Assembly (NCBI GenBank): GCA_003224515.1
Contig: QHZC01000288.1
Location: forward strand, 1 to 18,692
Origin: Acidobacteriota bacterium
GTDB lineage: Bacteria > Acidobacteriota > Terriglobia > Acidiferrales > UBA7541
DNA length: 18,692 bases
Direction of reading: 5' to 3'
Shown piece after piece: positions 14,410 to 18,692 of the stretch. The notes beneath the pieces were generated by a model. The model saw only the letters and a list, made by a program, of their open reading frames with translations, made no database searches and was not told where the DNA came from. The translations under genes and the position numbers were made by a program. Position 1 is the stretch's first letter. The number at the start of each line of letters is the position of its first letter.

Positions 14410-15073
14410 AAAGTCCTTCCTGGCACACCCTGCGCCCTTTTTCAAGGATCCCCGGTGGAAGGCGGATAGCCCCGTCGGCTAGCAGCCAGGAGCCCAAAAT
14501 AGATTGACCGTTGGATTAAATAGGCAAGTACGTTGCCATGCTGGATCTTTTTTGTAACACCGTGGGCTATCGCAACTTATTCTGCCCTCGCCAGATCTTT
14601 TGCCAAGTTTCCGGCGGTACTAGTTCTTGAAAACCTTTCTCAAAGCGTTTCCTTTCTTCACACCGCGGAGCAGGCCGTCCCGCCTTTCCCTCCCCCTCTC
14701 TTGGCGGTGGTTTCTTCATGCCTTTCGCACTCGTCGCCGGCCCTTCAGCCTTTGAAGAAAAACGATGAGGTTCCCGCCACTTTTAGGGGGAAACCCTATC
14801 GCTTGTGAGTTGAGAGCCATGGGTGAGTCGCCCTCGCCCTCCTCATATTCAAAAATGGATTTATCCGGTGGTTCAAGGCGAGTCTTTGGAATGGTCACAA
14901 TGGTCCTAAAGATTTGGGTTTCATCTGCATTCCAAATCTGGACCAGTATGGGGCTCGGCGGCCGTTCAAGAGGTGCCAAAAAGGCGTCTCCTCAATCATA
15001 GAAGAGCCCAACATGTGAAACAAAGACCAGCTCCGCGCATCACACTCCTGAATCAAACCCAAGGAGAGGAAAC
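14410..15073. other. Gene-poor region between the sigma factor and the SDR gene
   Basis: About 660 bases between divergent genes. I see no intact gene. A probable gene remnant on the - strand occupies 14716-14979. A small inverted repeat GGCAA-GTACG-TTGCC lies at 14523-14537. It should include the promoters of the sigma gene (leftward) and the SDR gene (rightward), but no good -35/-10 pair stood out. An AAGGAG at 15061-15066 serves the SDR. Confidence 0.5.
14716..14979 (-). pseudogene. Possible remnant of an acidobacterial secreted-protein gene
   Basis: The frame reads PSPILVQIWNADETQIFRT, then IVTIPKTRLEPPDKSIFEYE and EGEGDSPMAL. This resembles, from memory, the central part of a family of exported acidobacterial proteins with the pattern IVQILNAD...ILAIPNYRL.P..KT.FTFEER....P.AL. 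The family usually has an N-terminal signal peptide and a following WFYPGD motif. Here a TGA at 14992-14994 closes the frame upstream, the only start is a TTG at 14979 without an SD, and the sequence after MAL does not fit. A decayed fragment is therefore the likeliest reading. A chance frame is not excluded. Confidence 0.35.
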
Positions 15074-15847
15074 GTGGCAAACCGACTGGAGGGAAAAGTA
15101 GCGGCAATTACCGGGGCAAGCCAGGGAATCGGGCTGGCCATCGCGCAGCGGTTCGCGCAGGAAGGCGCGGACATGGCCTTTTGCTACCGTTCGAACAAAG
15201 CGGGGGCGGAGGAAGTAGCAACGGGAATTCCGAAGCTGGGGCGAAGGGCCGTGGGATTTCAATGCGACGTGGGCCGCGTTGCGGATGGGAAAAAATTCAT
15301 CGCGGACGCCGTAGCGCAGTTTGGAAAAATCGACATCCTCGTCAACAACGCGGGACTCGAACGCCACGCCGATTTCTGGGACGCCACTGAAGAAGGTTAC
15401 GACGCCGTCCTGAACATCAATCTGAAGGGCCTGTTTTTCATTACCCAGGCGTTTGTGAAGCACCGCATGCAGGCGCAGGCCGGCGGCAAGGTCATTAACA
15501 TCAGCTCCGTACATGAGGAGCTTCCCTTCCCGCATTTTACTTCGTATTGCGTGAGCAAGGGCGGCGTGAAAATGTTGACGCGCAACCTTTCGATCGAACT
15601 CGCCCCGCTCGGCATCACCATCAACAACATCGCTCCGGGCGCTATCGAAACACCCATCAACACAAGGCTGTTGAACGACCCGGTCAAGCTGAACGCATTA
15701 CTGGGAAACATTCCGCTGAAGCGGTTGGCTAAGCCGGAAGATGTGGCCGCGATGGCGGCATTCCTGGCGAGTTCGGAATCCGACTACGCGACCGGAACGA
15801 CCTTTTTCGTGGATGGCGGGCTGACCTGGAATTATCGGGAGCAGTAG
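15074..15847 (+). CDS. Glucose 1-dehydrogenase-like short-chain dehydrogenase
   Basis: A classical SDR of 257 residues, probably oxidising glucose to gluconolactone (EC 1.1.1.47 type). The cofactor motif is TGASQGIG (13-20), NNAG lies at 91-94, Ser144/145 precede the YxxxK pair Tyr158 and Lys162, and PGAIETPIN follows. SSVHEELPFPHF and the C-terminal VDGGLTWNYREQ resemble the Bacillus glucose dehydrogenases. Arg39-Ser40 after the second strand suggests NADP+ is accepted. Other SDR activities, such as 3-oxoacyl-ACP reductase, are possible from sequence alone. The GTG start has AAGGAG seven bases before it. It converges on rpe with a 46-base gap. Confidence 0.85.
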   Translation: MANRLEGKVAAITGASQGIGLAIAQRFAQEGADMAFCYRSNKAGAEEVATGIPKLGRRAVGFQCDVGRVADGKKFIADAVAQFGKIDILVNNAGLERHADFWDATEEGYDAVLNINLKGLFFITQAFVKHRMQAQAGGKVINISSVHEELPFPHFTSYCVSKGGVKMLTRNLSIELAPLGITINNIAPGAIETPINTRLLNDPVKLNALLGNIPLKRLAKPEDVAAMAAFLASSESDYATGTTFFVDGGLTWNYREQ

Positions 15848-15893
15848 GAAAAAAGAAACGCCTGCGGTTGTGATGTTGGCATCGCGATCTCGC

Positions 15894-16598
15894 TCAAGCC
15901 CGGGTGAGAGTTGCGGAGCGCGCCGCTTCCAGAAGTTTTTTCGCGTTTTCACGGATGTTACCTTTCGCGAAAACCGCGTTACCGGCGACCAGCAGTTCCG
16001 CCCCCGCGCGCACTACATCACCGACGGTATCGAGTGCCACCCCGCCATCCACTTCGATACGGAACGAAAGGCCAAGCGCTTCGCGGACTTCCACAAGAGT
16101 TTTGATCTTCCGGAGAGCGCCAGAAATAAATTTTTGCGCCCCGAATCCAGGATTTACGGACATCACCAGAACGTGGTGAACCAAATCCAGGACTTCATCC
16201 ACCATGTGCACCGGCGTGGCGGGATTCAGCACCACGCCTGATTTGCATCCGTGTGACTCAATCAGCTGTAGCGTGCGATGAAGATGAATGCAAGCTTCCT
16301 GATGCACGGAAATCCAGCTGGCGCCGGCTTCCGCAAGAGCAGGAATGAATTCGTCAGGGTGTTCAATCATCAGGTGGCAATCGAGGATGGCGTTGGGAAG
16401 AGTTTTCCTCAGTGCTGCCACGACCAACGGCCCAACCGTGATATTCGGCACAAAATGCCCGTCCATCACGTCTACGTGGAGCACCGTGCCGCCGCCGTCC
16501 AGCGCCGCTTTCGCTTCTTCGCCCAGCCGGGCGAAGTTTGCGGAAAGAATCGAGGGTGCCAGTTCGATGGTCATGGGCAGCGGGGCCGCTCCTTCCAT
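15894..16598 (-). CDS. rpe: Ribulose-phosphate 3-epimerase
   Basis: Interconverts ribulose 5-phosphate and xylulose 5-phosphate, the one pentose phosphate step missing from the operon at 1445-11492. A TIM-barrel of 234 residues with APSILSANFARLGEE (14-28), HVDVMDGHFVPNITVGP (41-57), DCHLMIEHP (73-81), VMSVNPGFGAQKFI (145-158) and IEVDGGV (181-187). His41, Asp43, His75 and Asp184 fit the metal ligands, with Asp43 and Asp184 as the acid-base pair. The ATG at 16598 lacks an SD. The ATG at 16574 would give 226 residues, closer to the family, but its AAGGAG is 14 bases away. The start therefore remains open. Confidence 0.95.
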   Translation of the reverse strand: MEGAAPLPMTIELAPSILSANFARLGEEAKAALDGGGTVLHVDVMDGHFVPNITVGPLVVAALRKTLPNAILDCHLMIEHPDEFIPALAEAGASWISVHQEACIHLHRTLQLIESHGCKSGVVLNPATPVHMVDEVLDLVHHVLVMSVNPGFGAQKFISGALRKIKTLVEVREALGLSFRIEVDGGVALDTVGDVVRAGAELLVAGNAVFAKGNIRENAKKLLEAARSATLTRA

Positions 16599-16674
16599 TC
16601 GTCAGAGAAATGAGATTATACGCGGAGTTCTTCGATGCCTGCTGAAAAGTGTGATTCGATTGAGAATCCGCGCA

Positions 16675-17715
16675 TCACCACGGAATGGTGCTGCGTTTCT
16701 GGCTGCTCTCACGCGCCAACTCGAGCACGCGCACGACCTCCAACGCATATTCGGGAGTCACGGCCAGCGCAGCGCGTCCGAGAATGGCATCGCGAAGGTT
16801 CGAATAATAGTCGCGGTAGTCGCAGGTGGCCGAGGGAATGCGCCGCTGTTCGAAAGAATCGCCTCTCGGCACTGTCAAGACGCCCCAGTCTTCTTCCGGC
16901 TGGTATCCCCAAGGTTTGTCTGCGGGAATAAAGCCCCGGCGGAGATTCATTTCCTGAGGATCGAAGGATTGTTTCACGAAGCTGGCTTGCGTTCCGAATA
17001 GAACATAGCGGGGGCGCGGCGCGGCGGCGAGGATGCTGGATCGAAGAACCGCGCGCATGCCGCTCAAATAATGGAGAGTGATATCAAAGGCATCGTCGGC
17101 GGCGGCGTTTTCACGCTCCGTTCGAACGTCGGCGGTTACGGCTTCCGGCAGGCCAAAAAGAACCAAGGCGTGATCGATCAGATGGGGTGCGATGTCGAAT
17201 AGGATTCCGCTGCCGGGGCACGCGGTCTCGCGCCAGGCGCCGGGCTTGAGTTGAGGGCGGAAGCGGTCGTAACTGGTTTCGAACCGGACGATGCGGCCCA
17301 GCTTGCCTGCTACTACAAGCTGCCGAATGGCTTGAAAATCACCGTCATAACGGCGGTTCTGATAGACGGTGAGCAGGCGATTGGCGGCCCTCGCAAACTG
17401 CACCAGCCAAACAGCCTCTTCAAGAGTTGTTGTGAACGGTTTGTCAACGACCACATCACGGCCCGCCTCAAGACATTGCCGCGCGAAGGAATAGTGCGTC
17501 TCGTTAGGAGTGGCAAGCACGATGAGGCGAATCTCCGACATGGAGAGCAATTCGTCCAGAGTCCGCACGATTCGAACGTCAGGATATTTCTCCGCTGCTT
17601 GGGTGCCACTGCGTTCGAGAATGGCGGCGAGATGCAAACCAGGCACAGCGCGAATCACCGGGGCGTGAAACGCGCGGCCAGCGAGACCGAATCCTACGAG
17701 GCCAACTTCAATCAT
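16675..17715 (-). CDS. Gfo/Idh/MocA family oxidoreductase
   Basis: An NAD(P)-dependent sugar or inositol dehydrogenase-like enzyme of 346 residues. The Rossmann start is VGLVGFGLAGRAFHAP (4-19). The family motif appears as VVDKPFTTT (89-97), with Lys92 in place of the usual EKP lysine. FDIAPHLIDHAL (173-184) provides the Asp/His pair expected at the active site. The GRAFHAP start and the overall form resemble the YdgJ/IolW-like branch, which includes scyllo-inositol dehydrogenases. The substrate cannot be fixed by eye. The upstream SD is weak. It ends 76 bases before rpe on the same strand and is divergent from the MFS gene, sharing a 127-base control region with it. Confidence 0.88.
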   Translation of the reverse strand: MIEVGLVGFGLAGRAFHAPVIRAVPGLHLAAILERSGTQAAEKYPDVRIVRTLDELLSMSEIRLIVLATPNETHYSFARQCLEAGRDVVVDKPFTTTLEEAVWLVQFARAANRLLTVYQNRRYDGDFQAIRQLVVAGKLGRIVRFETSYDRFRPQLKPGAWRETACPGSGILFDIAPHLIDHALVLFGLPEAVTADVRTERENAAADDAFDITLHYLSGMRAVLRSSILAAAPRPRYVLFGTQASFVKQSFDPQEMNLRRGFIPADKPWGYQPEEDWGVLTVPRGDSFEQRRIPSATCDYRDYYSNLRDAILGRAALAVTPEYALEVVRVLELARESSQKRSTIPW

Positions 17716-17842
17716 GGGGAACCATCATTCCGGGAAAGTTGAACGGTAAAGAGTATCGAATTTTCGAATTAGTGGCAGAAGGATTTTTTAGAAACGCGAA
17801 GTTGCTTGAAAGAGCGGTGTCCTTCAGAATGACGGATCACCC

Positions 17843-18692
17843 ATGAGCGAACAAAATTCAGTGGTCACAGAAACGCCAGGGCACCGCAACCTGCTCGTCC
17901 TGCTCTTCGCAGGCTTTGTGCTGAGCGGAATAGCAACAACAATCATCGGCCCGATGTTGCCCATTTTTATCCGCAGGTGGTCTCTCGATGACGGGCAGGC
18001 GGGTCTTTTCTCGTCGTTTCAATTCCTGGCTGCATTGGGAGGCACTCTAGCATCAAGCGGAATTGCCGCCTGGCGCGGATACCGCCCGGCTCTGGTTTTG
18101 GGTTATACGCTCATGGGAGGAGGCCTTGCGTGTCTTAACGCAGACACCCATGGCGTGGCTCTAATGGCTACCGCAGCTTTCGGGTTGGGCTATGGGTTAA
18201 TCACTCCAGGAACAAATCTGTTTGTAGCGGAATTGGGTGGAACAAAGAGTGCGTCACTATTGAATCAGCTTAATTTTGCGTGGGGCGCAGGAGCGATGGC
18301 CTGTTCCCCATTGATTGCTCTGGCGCTGAAACGCAACCGTCTGGGTATCCTGTTGACGGGCACTGCCATCTTTGGTGGAATTTTAGTTCTTGGGTTGTTG
18401 TTCGCCTCCTTCGGTGTCGAGAAGCACGAACAGGATGCGATTACGGGGGGCGCAGCGTCCCCTGCAATCGGGTTGGGAGTCACGATTCCGCTGGCCACGA
18501 TGTTTTTTACTTATGTAGCGATGGAAAACGGCATCGGTATCTGGTCCGCAGAGTATGCCAAGCGGTTGGCGAATGGCATTAAGGGCATGACCACGCTGGC
18601 ACCGATGTTTTTCTATGCCGGCCTCACATCCGGCCGCGCCGCTGCACCTCTGGTGCTAGTACGCCTGCCCGAGAGAAGAATAGTGCTGGGTG
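17843..18692 (+). CDS. MFS transporter, 5' part (runs off the window)
   Basis: An open frame from ATG 17843 to the end of the window, 283 residues with no stop. It has several hydrophobic helices: NLLVLLFAGFVLSGIATTII (16-35), FLAALGGTLASSGIAAW, ALVLGYTLMGGGLACL, VALMATAAFGLGYGLI (106-120) and GILLTGTAIFGGILVLGLLF (168-187). NQLNFAWGAGAMACSPLI (141-158) and MENGIGIWSAEY (227-238) resemble the sugar-porter-like FucP side of the major facilitator superfamily. The loop after helix 2 (AAWRGYRPA) is a degenerate form of the usual motif A. Substrate unknown. A sugar is inferred from the neighbours. The SD is weak (GGA six bases before the ATG). The C-terminal half lies outside. Confidence 0.85.
   Translation, partial: MSEQNSVVTETPGHRNLLVLLFAGFVLSGIATTIIGPMLPIFIRRWSLDDGQAGLFSSFQFLAALGGTLASSGIAAWRGYRPALVLGYTLMGGGLACLNADTHGVALMATAAFGLGYGLITPGTNLFVAELGGTKSASLLNQLNFAWGAGAMACSPLIALALKRNRLGILLTGTAIFGGILVLGLLFASFGVEKHEQDAITGGAASPAIGLGVTIPLATMFFTYVAMENGIGIWSAEYAKRLANGIKGMTTLAPMFFYAGLTSGRAAAPLVLVRLPERRIVLG

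Noticed and set aside
14504..14521. TTGACC with TTAAAT as a rightward promoter in the sigma/SDR gap
   Set aside because: Only six bases separate the two boxes, far too close for a sigma-70 promoter.
14533..14808. Open frame of 91 codons on the + strand between the sigma and SDR genes
   Set aside because: Low-quality Ser/Pro/Phe-rich translation without an SD. It overlaps the better supported remnant on the other strand.
17751..17775. AT-rich TCGAATTTTCGAATTA in the divergent MFS/oxidoreductase gap as an operator
   Set aside because: It is a partial direct repeat of TCGAATT, not a clean palindrome, and is short enough to be chance in AT-rich promoter DNA.

Overview
The window looks like a chromosomal piece of an Acidobacteriota (Terriglobia-like) genome. 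This rests on recognition rather than a search. The sequence is moderately GC-rich, the transaldolase is followed by a phosphoglucose isomerase of the type usually fused to it in that phylum, and two secreted or regulatory genes have an acidobacterial flavour. I see no tRNA, rRNA, CRISPR array, insertion sequence or phage gene.

Layout. 276-722 (-) is a small SnoaL/NTF2-like protein. 1445-11492 (+) is one long run of central-carbon genes: tkt, rpiB, tal, pgi (split by a frameshift), gnd, zwf, pgl and a class I fructose-bisphosphate aldolase. All are on one strand with short gaps and mostly good Shine-Dalgarno (SD) sites. Together they cover glucose-6-phosphate oxidation, the non-oxidative rearrangements and the link back to glycolysis. 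The missing step, ribulose-phosphate 3-epimerase, lies 4.4 kb further on, on the opposite strand (15894-16598).

11754-14409 (-) is an accessory pair. One gene encodes a long secreted protein with an internal 27-residue duplication, a Pro/Ala/Thr-rich linker and a C-terminal domain. The other encodes an ECF-type sigma factor with no visible anti-sigma partner. The space between them carries a perfect 14-bp palindrome and a 12-bp direct repeat. The gene-poor stretch 14410-15073 holds what looks like the remnant of a protein-coding gene.

15074-18692 returns to sugar metabolism: a glucose 1-dehydrogenase-like SDR (+), rpe (-), a Gfo/Idh/MocA oxidoreductase (-) and the start of an MFS transporter (+) that runs off the end. 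A reasonable reading is a sugar uptake and oxidation neighbourhood feeding the pentose phosphate operon.

The points most worth checking are: the one-base frameshift in pgi; the GTGA-coupled split of tal and pgi; a possible pseudoknot that hides the tkt ribosome binding site; and the repeat-containing secreted protein with its palindrome and neighbouring sigma factor.
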